Positions 42,833 through 51,449 of a DNA stretch of 64,000 nt are shown in pieces. Made by a program: the position numbers and the translations under genes. How positions within the stretch are numbered: position 1 is the first letter of the stretch; each line of letters starts with the position of its first letter. The stretch comes from JALYUS01 sp038231255 (lineage in GTDB: Bacteria; Chloroflexota; Chloroflexia; Thermomicrobiales; JALYUS01), in NCBI GenBank assembly GCA_038231255.1, contig JBBRLR010000015.1, forward strand, positions 1 through 64,000, given 5' to 3'. The notes under the pieces were generated by a model that was not told where the DNA came from, ran no database searches, and saw nothing but the letters and a program-made list of their open reading frames with translations.

Positions 42833-43344
42833 ACATCCTGTCGCTCTTCTGGCAGTTCCTGAAAGCGGGGCTGCTCTCGTTCGGCGGGCTGGGGAGTCTG
42901 CCGATCCTCGTCCAGAGCCTCGTCCACGATCGTGGCTGGGCGACAGAGGCACAGATCGGGCAGGCGCTCGCGGTCGGGCGGATCAGTCCAGGGCCGAATG
43001 GGTTGTACGTGATCTCGCTCGGCTACCTGATCGGCGGCATCGGCGGGGCGGGCGTGGCGGCGATGGCGAACGTCATCCCTTCCCTGCTCGTGTTGCCGCT
43101 CTCGGCGCTCCACCGGCGCGTCGCACAAAATCCGCGCGTGATCGGCACGATGCGGATGATCGGCCTCGCGGTTATCGGTATCCTCTTCTGGACGGCGTTC
43201 TCCATCGTGCGGGGCGCGGCGACCGGGATCGCGGACTGGTTGATCGCCCTCACCGCCCCGCTGATCGTCATCCTGCGGCCGAAATGGAATCCGATCTTCA
43301 TCCTCCTCGCCGCAGGCATCATCGGGGTCGCGTTGCATTACTGA
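42829..43344 (+). CDS. Chromate transporter (CHR family), subunit 2
   Basis: A 171-residue partner of the preceding CHR protein: FWQFLKAGLLSFGGLGSLPILVQ followed by ALAVGRISPGPNGLYVISLGYLIGG, then four more hydrophobic segments. The ATG at 42829 overlaps the preceding stop codon, so translation is coupled and the two chains probably assemble together with opposite topology. Confidence 0.85.
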   Translation: MNILSLFWQFLKAGLLSFGGLGSLPILVQSLVHDRGWATEAQIGQALAVGRISPGPNGLYVISLGYLIGGIGGAGVAAMANVIPSLLVLPLSALHRRVAQNPRVIGTMRMIGLAVIGILFWTAFSIVRGAATGIADWLIALTAPLIVILRPKWNPIFILLAAGIIGVALHY

Positions 43345-43360
43345 GGAGGAAGTACTGACC

Positions 43361-43463
43361 CGCCAGGGGCGCCAAGAAGAGAAAAGATGGTCGTGAAGGT
43401 GATTGATCTTTCTTACCTGTTCCTCCTTGGCGTCCTTGCGGGCGCCCTCTGGGCAGTATTGGC
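43361..43463. repeat. Dispersed inverted repeat (ggcgccaagaag type)
   Basis: cgccaggggcgccaagaagagaaaagat is answered by atctttcttacc...cttggcgtccttgcgggcgcc in inverted orientation. It fills most of the space between the chromate transporter and the peptidase gene. Confidence 0.6.
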
Positions 43464-43492
43464 GGTTCAGCGTAGTATCGAAGGAGTGAGGG

Positions 43493-44485
43493 ATGGAGAA
43501 TAATGCGCGGGATGCGCTGATGAAGAAACTGGAACGGGCCGTCGAGGATCAGAAGCACACGATGGATGTGCTCGCGCGGCAGGTGGACGACCTGATGTTC
43601 TATCAGCGGCTCGGCGATGTCGCGGAGATCGAGATCGTTGCCTTCACCGGGCCACCGCCGCGCAACACCCCGAACCCGACCGCGCAAGGGGCGGGCAACC
43701 CGCTCGTCCTACGCGCCTACGTCTTCATCCCGCGCGATCTCGACCGAAACGTGAAGCATCCACTGATCGTGCAGGTGCATGGCGGCATCCACGCGAACTT
43801 CGGCTCCGGCGCGGCGAATGTCGTGCGCGAACTCGTGGAGCAGGGCTACACGGTGATCGCGCCGGAATACCGGGGGAGCACGGGTTATGGCCGCGACTTC
43901 TACGAGCAGATTGATTACGGTGGCCTGGAAACCGAAGATAGCTACGCGGCGCGCAATTTCGCTATCGAGACGTACCCGTTCCTCGATCCGGCACGCGTCG
44001 GCATCATCGGCTGGAGCCACGGCGGCTTGCACGCGCTGCTGAACATCTTCGACCATCCGGGCGACTACGCGGCGGCGTACGCGGCGGTGCCGGTCAGCGA
44101 TCTCGTCGCGCGGATGGGTTACAAGGGCCAGGGATACCGCGACCTGATGTCCGCCCCGTATCACGTCGGCAAGACGGCGGAGGAGGATGTCGCGGAGTAC
44201 CGCCGCCGCTCGCCGTCCTGGCAGGCGCACCGCTACATCGGGACGCCGCTCCTGATCCACACGACGACCAATGACGAGGACGTCAATGTGTTGGAAGTCG
44301 AACGGCTGATCCAGGCGCTCAAGGCCGAGGGGAAGGACGGGTCGTTCCAATACAACATCTACGACAATGCGCCCGGCGGCCATGCCTTCAACCGGCTCGA
44401 CACGCCACTAGCGCGCACATCGCGTCGTGAGGCGTGGCACTTCCTCGCACCCTATCTCAAACCGGCGCGTCCGGTGTCAGAGTGA
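43493..44485 (+). CDS. S9-type alpha/beta-hydrolase peptidase
   Basis: A 330-residue prolyl-oligopeptidase-like hydrolase. The catalytic triad can be placed at Ser175 in GWSHGG, Asp261 in TTNDEDVNV and His297 in GGHAFN. PLIVQVHGGIHANF and APEYRGSTGYG supply the oxyanion region. Residues 1-50 form a Lys/Glu-rich helix in place of the usual beta-propeller, so this is a short form that may act on small peptides or esters. No signal peptide was seen. AGGAGTGAGGG precedes ATG 43493. Confidence 0.85.
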   Translation: MENNARDALMKKLERAVEDQKHTMDVLARQVDDLMFYQRLGDVAEIEIVAFTGPPPRNTPNPTAQGAGNPLVLRAYVFIPRDLDRNVKHPLIVQVHGGIHANFGSGAANVVRELVEQGYTVIAPEYRGSTGYGRDFYEQIDYGGLETEDSYAARNFAIETYPFLDPARVGIIGWSHGGLHALLNIFDHPGDYAAAYAAVPVSDLVARMGYKGQGYRDLMSAPYHVGKTAEEDVAEYRRRSPSWQAHRYIGTPLLIHTTTNDEDVNVLEVERLIQALKAEGKDGSFQYNIYDNAPGGHAFNRLDTPLARTSRREAWHFLAPYLKPARPVSE

Positions 44486-44506
44486 CCGTCATGGGAGGAG
44501 CGATGC

Positions 44507-45367
44507 ATGGCAGACCCATCGCGTGATGCTACCGACGATGCATGGAACTGGTCGGAGCGGGCAGCGAAATGGCGGCACTGGCACCCGATTCTCACCGAAT
44601 GGTGGCGGGGCGTGACCGATCGGCTCATCGAGTGGGTGGAACCGGCGCCGGGGATGCGCGTGCTCGATCTCGCGAGCGGCACCGGCGAACCCGCGCTCAG
44701 CCTCGCCCCGCGCGTCGGGCCGGACGGCAGCGTGACAGCGACCGACGTGATCCCGGAGATGGTCGCCATCGCGGCGGAAAATGCAGCGGAGCAGGGCATC
44801 ACGAACATGCGCTTCCAGCAGGCGGACGCGGGCGCGCTCCCCTTCCCGGATGCGTCGTTCGACCGCGTCACCTGCCGGTTCGGGGTGATGTACTTCCCCG
44901 ATGTGCCGCGCGCACTTGGTGAGGTGCGGCGAGTACTCCGGCCCGGCGGTCGCGCCGTCTTCGCCGTCTGGGGGCCGCTTGAGCGGATAGATTATCTGAC
45001 CAGCACCCTGAGCGTGCTCCTGCGCTACCAGACAAACCCACCTCCCGCGCCCGATCCCGACGCGCCCCATCCCCTGAGATTTGCAATGGCGGGCAAACTC
45101 TCCGCCGCCCTGCGCGCGGCCGGCTTCGCGGCGATCCGCGAGGAGACGCACAGCGTGCCGCTCCCCTGGCCGGGTACGCCCGAAGAATTCCTCGGCTACA
45201 TCCGCAGCGACATGGTCACATTCGACACGCTGCTCCTCCGCATCCCATTGGCGCGGCAAACGACGGCGCTGGATGAAGTTTTCACGAGCATCCGCCAGTA
45301 CGACGACGGCGAGTGCGTCCAGTTCAGCGCCGCTATCGTCGTCGCATCCGCGACACGGGAACCCTAA
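44507..45367 (+). CDS. Class I SAM-dependent methyltransferase
   Basis: A 286-residue methyltransferase of the UbiE/Methyltransf_11 type. SAM-binding motif I is VLDLASGTGEPAL, the acidic residue of motif II is in VTATDVIPEM, and the post-motifs DAGALPFPDASFDRVTCRFGVMYF and VRRVLRPGGRAVFAVWGP follow. The acceptor substrate is unknown. It is 21 bases after the peptidase gene and probably co-transcribed with it; AGGAG precedes ATG 44507. Confidence 0.88.
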   Translation: MADPSRDATDDAWNWSERAAKWRHWHPILTEWWRGVTDRLIEWVEPAPGMRVLDLASGTGEPALSLAPRVGPDGSVTATDVIPEMVAIAAENAAEQGITNMRFQQADAGALPFPDASFDRVTCRFGVMYFPDVPRALGEVRRVLRPGGRAVFAVWGPLERIDYLTSTLSVLLRYQTNPPPAPDPDAPHPLRFAMAGKLSAALRAAGFAAIREETHSVPLPWPGTPEEFLGYIRSDMVTFDTLLLRIPLARQTTALDEVFTSIRQYDDGECVQFSAAIVVASATREP

Positions 45368-45452
45368 CCCCGGCCCCTTCCCGCGAGGAAGGGGAGCAAT
45401 ACGGAGATTTCTTCCGGTTCCCCTCCCTCGCAAGGAAGGGTCAGGGGGTAAA
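45361..45452. repeat. Dispersed inverted repeat (family A) after the methyltransferase
   Basis: aaccccggccccttcccgcgaggaagggg is followed by its inverse ccctccctcgcaaggaagggtcaggggg. Each arm is itself hairpin-forming. Confidence 0.7.
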
Positions 45453-45649
45453 AAAGAGCGTGCGCAGCCGATGGAGCAGCCGCCAACCGCGCCGTCGCCA
45501 GCGATTTCGGTGCAGCACGTCGGCCCAGATCGCATCAATCTGGAGCCGATCGGTGTTCGTTATCCCTATCGTCCTGCGAAAAATCTCATCCGGCATCATC
45601 CATCCCTCCCACGCGGCACAGACATTCCCGAAACGCGGCGCACGACCCC

Positions 45650-45700
45650 TTGCAAATCTGGCGATATTCGGTATTCTCGGATGTACGTACACGTTGTACG
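45650..45700 (+). promoter_or_regulatory. Promoter and possible operator upstream of the DUF4397 gene
   Basis: TTGCAA at 45650-45655, a 16-base spacer and TATTCT at 45672-45677 form a sigma-70-like promoter. Immediately downstream, CGTACA-CGT-TGTACG (45686-45700) is an inverted repeat in a position where a repressor could act. Confidence 0.45.
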
Positions 45701-45758
45701 ACGAGTATAACAGATGGTGGAAGCCGGGGCGCGCCGCGCCGAATCGTGGAGGAAAAAC

Positions 45759-46877
45759 GTGAGGCAAATTGGAACAACACGCGCGTTGCGGAGCGCGCTC
45801 TATGGGGTGGCACTGGCGGGATTGCTCCTGGCGATCATCCTGCCGACGGTGGCGGCGAAGGATAACCCGCAGTTCCGGGTGCGCTTCCTCAATGCGGCAC
45901 CGGATAGCGCGGGCGTTGACGTCATCATTGACTCGATCCAGGTTGCCAACAACGCGCCCTTCAAAACCCTCGGCACCTACCTTTCCGCGCCGGAGGGCAA
46001 CTACGAGCTGAGCGTCTACCCCGCAGGCAAGCGGGCGCAGTCCACCGCCTACGTCTACAAACGCGGCTTCCGATTCAGCGCGCCGAAGGACTACACGATC
46101 GTCGTCCTCGGTCGGCAGGCGGACAACAGCATTGATGCCTCGATCGAGATCGACCGCAACACCCTCGACGGCAGCAACAACGCACAGGTCCGCCTCGGCA
46201 ATTATATCCCCGGCACGGGCACGCTGACGCTCGCGACGGGCGGGACGAACACGGTGCTCGGCAACGCGAAGTTCGGGCAAACGGACAACTACGCGGCGAT
46301 CGCGGCGGGCACGTATTCGCTCGTGCTGCGCGACGGCACTGGCGGGACGATTGCGAAGGGCGACACGGTCGCGCTCGGCCCGAACACCACCGTGAGCGTC
46401 TTCGCGCTCGGTCTCAGCGGCGGCACGCCGGGGCCGACGCTCCTCGTCAACACCGACAACGGGACCGTGCCCGCCCAACCGGTCGCCCCGCCGACAACCA
46501 CACCCGCCCCGTCCACGCTGCCACCCGCCCCACCCGCGCCTGCGCCCACGTCAACGGCGAGCGCGGCGCTCCGGCAGGCGCTCCAGCCCGTCCCGTCGGT
46601 CGCGAGCACGGAGACGAAGGCCTTCTACGCGGCGACGGGGCACACAGTGGGCGGCGTTTTCAAGACCTACTGGGAGCAGCACGGCGGCCTGGAGCAGTTC
46701 GGCTACCCGATCACCGAGGAATACCAGGAGGTGTCACTGACCGACGGCAAGACGTACGTCACGCAGTATTTCGAGCGCGCCCGCTTCGAGCAGCACCCGG
46801 AGAACAAGGGCACGCAGTACGAAGTCTTGCAGGGCCTGCTCGGTCGCGAGATGTTCAAACTGCTCGGCGTCGGATAA
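45759..46877 (+). CDS. Secreted DUF4397-domain protein with C-terminal QYFER domain
   Basis: A 372-residue exported protein. GTG 45759 is chosen because GGAGG lies six bases upstream and places a signal peptide at the start (ALYGVALAGLLLAIILPTVAA). Residues about 33-240 hold DUF4397 repeats (VRFLNAAPDSAGVDVIID, NYELSVYPAGK). A Pro-rich linker follows, then a C-terminal domain with YWEQHGGLEQFGYPITEEY and TQYFERARFEQHPENKG, seen repeatedly in Chloroflexota secreted proteins. It probably sits at the cell surface; no activity can be assigned. Confidence 0.8.
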   Translation: MRQIGTTRALRSALYGVALAGLLLAIILPTVAAKDNPQFRVRFLNAAPDSAGVDVIIDSIQVANNAPFKTLGTYLSAPEGNYELSVYPAGKRAQSTAYVYKRGFRFSAPKDYTIVVLGRQADNSIDASIEIDRNTLDGSNNAQVRLGNYIPGTGTLTLATGGTNTVLGNAKFGQTDNYAAIAAGTYSLVLRDGTGGTIAKGDTVALGPNTTVSVFALGLSGGTPGPTLLVNTDNGTVPAQPVAPPTTTPAPSTLPPAPPAPAPTSTASAALRQALQPVPSVASTETKAFYAATGHTVGGVFKTYWEQHGGLEQFGYPITEEYQEVSLTDGKTYVTQYFERARFEQHPENKGTQYEVLQGLLGREMFKLLGVG

Positions 46878-46903
46878 ACGATCTTTCCCCACCTCAACAA
46901 AGT

Positions 46904-46925
46904 GGCCCCTGCGGGGACAGGGGCC
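46904..46925. terminator. Hairpin between convergent genes, possible terminator
   Basis: GGCCCCTG pairs with CAGGGGCC around a six-base loop 26 bases after the DUF4397 stop. There is no good T-run on the plus strand; ctttgttgag follows on the minus strand. It may be a remnant of a family A repeat. Confidence 0.4.
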
Positions 46926-46954
46926 GGGGAAGAGGGGAAGGAAGTGTACGGAGA

Positions 46955-48262
46955 TCAGGAGTTGAAGAGCGGCAACGCCTGGTAAGAGCCGCCAGGTAGC
47001 ACGTCTGCCGGGTCGAAGCCAAGCCAGTTCTGAAGCATCGCGGCGTAGACTGTGCGGAAGTCCTGCTGCACCTTCAGGTTGCCGTTGTCGAGGTCCGTCA
47101 GGCTCGGCGCGTCGCCGTAGATGCCACCCTTGACGCTGCCGCCCATCACGAAGAGCGGGGCCGCGCTGCCGTGATCGGTGCCGTGCGAGGCGTTCTCGGT
47201 CGGACGGCGGCCGAACTCGGAGAAGGTCATCAGCGTCACATTGTCCGCATGGCCATGCGCCGTGAGGTCCTCCCAGAATGCGCCGAGGCCGTCGCCGAGG
47301 TAGCCCATCAGCTTGTCGTGCGTCTCGCGCTCGTTGGAATGGGTATCGAACCCGCCCGTCGCGAGATAGAGCACCCGCGCGCCGACGCCGCCGTGGATCA
47401 TCTGCGCGACGGTCTGCAAGCCCGCGCCGAGTTGCGTCATCGGATACTTCACGGACGGGGTGTAGCCGACCGCGACCTTCGCGACGCCCGCCATCGCGTC
47501 CTGCGCGATGCCGTGGCTCGCCGTGATTAGTTTCGCGTACTTGTTGTCCGACGACGTGACGCTGTTCATGTAGTCGTAGATCGCGGAGACCGCGCCGGGG
47601 TCAATCTTGCCGACGGGCTTGTAGACGAAGTCCTTCAGCGAGCCGCCGAGCGCGATGTCCGTCGGCTGCATCCCGACCAACGCGCGCGGTGTCGTCACGC
47701 CGAGTGAGGCGGCGACGAGTGCGGGATGATTGGAAAGGTGATCGAGCGCGTGACCGATCCAGCCGAGCGTGCCGACATCCTTATCGTTGTCGTCCGCCGT
47801 CATCCAGATGTCGGTCGAGCGGAAGTGCGAGAAGTTCGGGTGCGGATACTCGACGCCCTCGACGACGGCGAGGGTGCCCTTACCGTACATATCGGCGAGC
47901 GATTTCAGGCCGGGATGGAGCGCGAGGCTGTCGGTGATCGGCAGCACGTCGGTGATCTTCTGGCCGATCGTCGGGCGCAACTGCTGGTACGTCGAATCCT
48001 TATAGGGGATAACCGTATTCAGGCCGTCATTGCCGCCGGCGAGTTGGAGGACGACGAGCGTGCGATCCTCCGGGTTGGCGGGGATGCCCGCGCCCGGTGT
48101 CAGGTTCGGGACGTAGAGCGGCGCGGCGCTCGCCTCGCTGGAGAAGCCCCGAAACAGCGGGATGCCGCTCGCGGCGAGGCCGATGCCGAGGGCGCTACCC
48201 GCGCCATACTTCAGGAACTGGCGGCGGGACGGCATAAATGGTTCGCGTTCGTGGTCTGACAT
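46955..48262 (-). CDS. DUF1501 family Tat-exported protein
   Basis: A 435-residue protein with a Tat signal (SRRQFLKYGAGSALGIGLAASG) and the DUF1501 body, a sulfatase-like alpha/beta fold: LVVLQLAGGNDGLNTVIPY, STDIWMTADDN and TLMTFSEFGRRPTENASHGTDHGSAAPLFVMG. The family is almost always paired with DUF1800, and the function of the pair is unknown; they are presumed to be exported. AAAGGAG lies seven bases before ATG 48262, 13 bases after the upstream DUF1800 stop. Confidence 0.9.
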   Translation of the reverse strand: MSDHEREPFMPSRRQFLKYGAGSALGIGLAASGIPLFRGFSSEASAAPLYVPNLTPGAGIPANPEDRTLVVLQLAGGNDGLNTVIPYKDSTYQQLRPTIGQKITDVLPITDSLALHPGLKSLADMYGKGTLAVVEGVEYPHPNFSHFRSTDIWMTADDNDKDVGTLGWIGHALDHLSNHPALVAASLGVTTPRALVGMQPTDIALGGSLKDFVYKPVGKIDPGAVSAIYDYMNSVTSSDNKYAKLITASHGIAQDAMAGVAKVAVGYTPSVKYPMTQLGAGLQTVAQMIHGGVGARVLYLATGGFDTHSNERETHDKLMGYLGDGLGAFWEDLTAHGHADNVTLMTFSEFGRRPTENASHGTDHGSAAPLFVMGGSVKGGIYGDAPSLTDLDNGNLKVQQDFRTVYAAMLQNWLGFDPADVLPGGSYQALPLFNS

Positions 48263-48275
48263 TATGTTTGCTCCT

Positions 48276-49571
48276 TTAGCGGGCCTGGAAACCCGGCCCG
48301 GCGAGAATCACCTGTGCGACGGCGCGCCGCCCATCGGGGATGTTCCCCAGCGCGGTCAATTTGCCTCGGACATCGTCGGCAATCGGGATACCACCGAGCC
48401 GGTCGGCCAGTTCCCCGATCCAGGCGTCGTCCGCCTTGCCGGAAAGACTGCCGCTCTTCATCACCATGCCGCCCGCGAGATTGAAGCGCAAAACCTGATT
48501 GGATGGGCTGATCCATGCCGGCCCATTCGGCCAGCCGCCGACACTCGGCGGGTAGAAGAGCCGCATCCCCTGCATCTGCAACATCTGGTCAATCTGCTCG
48601 CCCGTGACGTCCGCTTCCAGCCCGCGCACCGCACCGACCGTCCACGCCGCCGGGTTCTTGATGTGCGCGTTGGCCGCACGCTCCGGCGTGAAAGCATCGC
48701 TGGTGAATAGGGCGCGCAGGACGCTGCGGATCTCGCCACCGGTCGCATTCCAGGCATCGAGCATCGGCGCGAGGTCGCCGTCCGTCGCATCATCACCGAC
48801 GATCCAGCGGAAGAGCTTGCTGCTGACATACTTCGCCGTCTGTGGCTTGCCGGCGAGCATCCGCGAGAAGTCGTCCAGGTTGAACGCGCCCGTCTGGCCG
48901 AGGATCGTCTTCGTGCCGTCGTCGAACCGTTTCGGCTCGAAATTCACCTGACCATCGTACGAGAGCGTCCAGCCCGTGCTCGCCCGCGCGCCCTCGCGCA
49001 CATCCTGCTCGGTATAGTTGCCGATGCCGAGCGTGAACAGTTCCATCACCTCGCGCGACCAGTTCTCGTTCGGGTGGCCTTTGACATTGGTCTCGCCATC
49101 GAGCCAGTGGAGCATCGCCGGGTCCTTGGAGACGGCGATCAGCAAGTCAACGAACTTCCCCGCTCCCTGCGCGCGGAACAACTGGTTCTGCCCCAGCATA
49201 TAGGCGGGGCGGCGGACCTTATCGTTCGCGGTGGCGAAGTGGTTGTGCCAGAAAAGCGTCAGGTTCTCCTGCAACGGCGCACCCGTCGTGCGCATCAGGT
49301 TCGCCCACCACGAGGCGGCCATCTTGATACCCTGCTGATTGGCCTGATTGATCTCTTTCGCCAGTTGCGTCTTCTCGTCGCCGGTCAGTTGTCCCTTGCG
49401 CTGGGCGGGCCAGGGCGGCAGGTCCGGCGCGTTCGCCGGTGCGTCGGAATAGTTGAGAATATCGTCTACTGCGGCGGCGTAGCCCTTCGCAGTTGCTGCG
49501 TCCACCTGGGCGGGGGTGGCGCCCATCCCGGCCCGCCAGAGCAGCAATTGTACGCGTTCACGATCACCCAT
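48276..49571 (-). CDS. DUF1800 family protein, copy 1
   Basis: A 431-residue helical protein. Family strings are RVQLLLWRAGMGATPAQVD, LFWHNHFATANDKVRRPAYMLGQNQLFRA, HPNENWSREVMELFTLGIGNYTEQDVREGARASTGW and GGWPNGPAWISPSNQVLRFN. ATG 49571 is preferred over 49607 because GGAGG lies six bases upstream. There is no clear signal peptide, although its partner DUF1501 carries one. It is a close paralogue of the gene at 49839-51155, with stretches of near-identical DNA. Confidence 0.9.
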   Translation of the reverse strand: MGDRERVQLLLWRAGMGATPAQVDAATAKGYAAAVDDILNYSDAPANAPDLPPWPAQRKGQLTGDEKTQLAKEINQANQQGIKMAASWWANLMRTTGAPLQENLTLFWHNHFATANDKVRRPAYMLGQNQLFRAQGAGKFVDLLIAVSKDPAMLHWLDGETNVKGHPNENWSREVMELFTLGIGNYTEQDVREGARASTGWTLSYDGQVNFEPKRFDDGTKTILGQTGAFNLDDFSRMLAGKPQTAKYVSSKLFRWIVGDDATDGDLAPMLDAWNATGGEIRSVLRALFTSDAFTPERAANAHIKNPAAWTVGAVRGLEADVTGEQIDQMLQMQGMRLFYPPSVGGWPNGPAWISPSNQVLRFNLAGGMVMKSGSLSGKADDAWIGELADRLGGIPIADDVRGKLTALGNIPDGRRAVAQVILAGPGFQAR

Positions 49572-49707
49572 CGGTGCCTCCAGTTGATATAAAACCCGTT
49601 GTGGCATAGCGCATCACCGTACTTCCACCGCACTGATGCCGTCATGCGTTTTCAATCCTTACACGTCGGAGGGCGCCCCGCAGTTTCATCTTCGAGAGTG
49701 CGGGAAC

Positions 49708-49838
49708 CAAACCGGGGAGAACCGCAATGAGCGCGAAGGACGCAGAGGACGCAAAGAAAATGCAAGGAGAGTCTGGGGATGTGTCTCTCTGTATCCTTCG
49801 CGTCCTTCGCGCTCTTTGCGGTTCTCCCCGGTTTCTCC
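49708..49838. repeat. Dispersed inverted repeat (family B) between DUF1800 copies
   Basis: aaccggggagaaccgcaatgagcgcgaaggacgcagagg and its inverse ccttcgcgtccttcgcgctctttgcggttctccccggttt form a long inverted pair around about 45 bases. The words match 18621-18675 closely. Confidence 0.8.
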
Positions 49839-51155
49839 CTATCGTGTCTGATAGCCCGGCCCCGCGAGGAGTATCTGGGCGATGACGCGCTTGCCGTCCG
49901 GGCCGCTGCCGAGGGCAACGAGTCTGCCGCGCAGATCGTCGGCGATCGGGATACCGCCGAGGCGATCGGCGATTTCATCGAGGAAGGCGTCGTCCGCCTT
50001 GCCGGAAAGCAGGCCCGCCTTGCTGACGAGGCCACCGGCGAGGTTAAAGCGACTCACCTGATTGGACGGGCTGATCCATGCCGGGCCGCTCGGCCAGCCG
50101 CTAACATTTGGCGGGCGGAAAATCGTCATGTCCTGTGCCGTCATCATCCCGACGAGTTGCTCGCCCGTGATGTCCACCGTCAGGCCACGCAGGACACCGA
50201 CCGTCCACGCCGCCGGGTTCTTGACGTGCGCGCTCGTCGCCCGCTCGACGGTGAAGGCATCGCTGGTGAACAGGGCGCGGAGCACGGCGCGGATTTCGCC
50301 ACCGGTGGCATTCCAGGCATCGAGCATTGGTGCGAGGTCGGCAGCAGTCGGGTCGTCGCCGACGAACCAGACGAACAGTTTCTGCACGGTCCGCTTCGCC
50401 GTCTGCGGCTTGCCGGCGAGCATCCGCGAGAAGTCGTCCAGGTTGAACGCGCCCGTCTGGCCGAGGATCGTCTTCGTGCCGTCATCGAACCGCTGCGGAT
50501 TGAAAGCGACTTTGCCGTCGTATGCGAGTGTCCAACCGGTGCTCGCTCGTGCCCCCTCGCGCACGTCCTGCTCGGTATAGTTGCCGATGCCGAGCGTGAA
50601 CAGTTCCATCACCTCGCGCGACCAGTTCTCGTTCGGGTGGCCTTTGACGTTCGTTTGATTGTCCAGCCAGATCAACATCGCCGGGTCCTTGGAGACGGCG
50701 ATCAGGAGGTCAACGAACTTGCCCGCTCCCTGCGCACGGAGCAACTGATTCTGCCCCAGCATATAAGCGGGCCGATCCACTTTATCGAGCGAGGTGGCGA
50801 AGTGGTTGTGCCAGAAAAGCGCGAGATTCTCTTGCAATGGCGTCGAGCTGGTACGGAGCCGGTCCGCCCACCATGCGAGCAGCATCTGATTGCCCTTCGC
50901 ACGCGCATTATTCCGCTCGCGCTGCGTGGCGATCGCGGATTTTGTGTAGCTCGCCTTCTCGTCCGCGCCGAGGAATGTGGTGGGTGCGACCGGCCATGGT
51001 GGGATAGGCGGTGGCAACGCGGATTCGTCGGAGTAGTTTAGCATATCCTCGACGGCTTGCGTATAGCCCTTGGCGGTCGCGGCATCCACCTGCATCGGCG
51101 TCGCGCCGAATCCTGCCCGCCAGAGCAGGAGTTGTACCCGTTCTCGTTCGCTCAC
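49839..51155 (-). CDS. DUF1800 family protein, copy 2
   Basis: A 438-residue paralogue of copy 1: RVQLLLWRAGFGATPMQVD, ALFWHNHFATSLDKVDRPAYMLG, HPNENWSREVMELFTLGIG and GWPSGPAWISPSNQVSRFN. I place the start at GTG 51155 so that the N-terminus lines up with copy 1 (SERERVQ / GDRERVQ); the longer frame to 51236 shows no homology. It contains an insertion of about eight residues relative to copy 1 near residue 70. It is the first gene of the DUF1800-DUF1800-DUF1501 set. Confidence 0.88.
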   Translation of the reverse strand: MSERERVQLLLWRAGFGATPMQVDAATAKGYTQAVEDMLNYSDESALPPPIPPWPVAPTTFLGADEKASYTKSAIATQRERNNARAKGNQMLLAWWADRLRTSSTPLQENLALFWHNHFATSLDKVDRPAYMLGQNQLLRAQGAGKFVDLLIAVSKDPAMLIWLDNQTNVKGHPNENWSREVMELFTLGIGNYTEQDVREGARASTGWTLAYDGKVAFNPQRFDDGTKTILGQTGAFNLDDFSRMLAGKPQTAKRTVQKLFVWFVGDDPTAADLAPMLDAWNATGGEIRAVLRALFTSDAFTVERATSAHVKNPAAWTVGVLRGLTVDITGEQLVGMMTAQDMTIFRPPNVSGWPSGPAWISPSNQVSRFNLAGGLVSKAGLLSGKADDAFLDEIADRLGGIPIADDLRGRLVALGSGPDGKRVIAQILLAGPGYQTR

Positions 51156-51267
51156 TGCTGCGTCCCTGCTTTCTTGCCCCAATGTCATGCGGAAACACCG
51201 AAAACACGCGTTTCGCGTGCCTGCTCCTCCATACACGCGCGAGCGACACGGATCGTTTCATTTCTCC

Positions 51268-51320
51268 TCACCCAGCCCCTCTATTGCTTATCAGCGATGG
51301 AGAGGGGGAAGAGGGAGTAT
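51268..51320. repeat. Dispersed repeat (family A) upstream of the DUF1800 cluster
   Basis: cacccagcccctctattgcttatcagcgatggagagggggaagaggg contains the opposed cccctct / agagggg words of family A. Confidence 0.6.
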
Positions 51321-51449
51321 TGGTTCCAGGAGGTCGGTGTCCGTATCTCCACATCGTAAGAATACAGTAAGGAGTTAGCAAGCGGCGAGTAACGCCCCAC
51401 GTGCATCCTGAGGGTGTCGAACGGTCTGTTCCGATCAGGGGGTGCTCCC

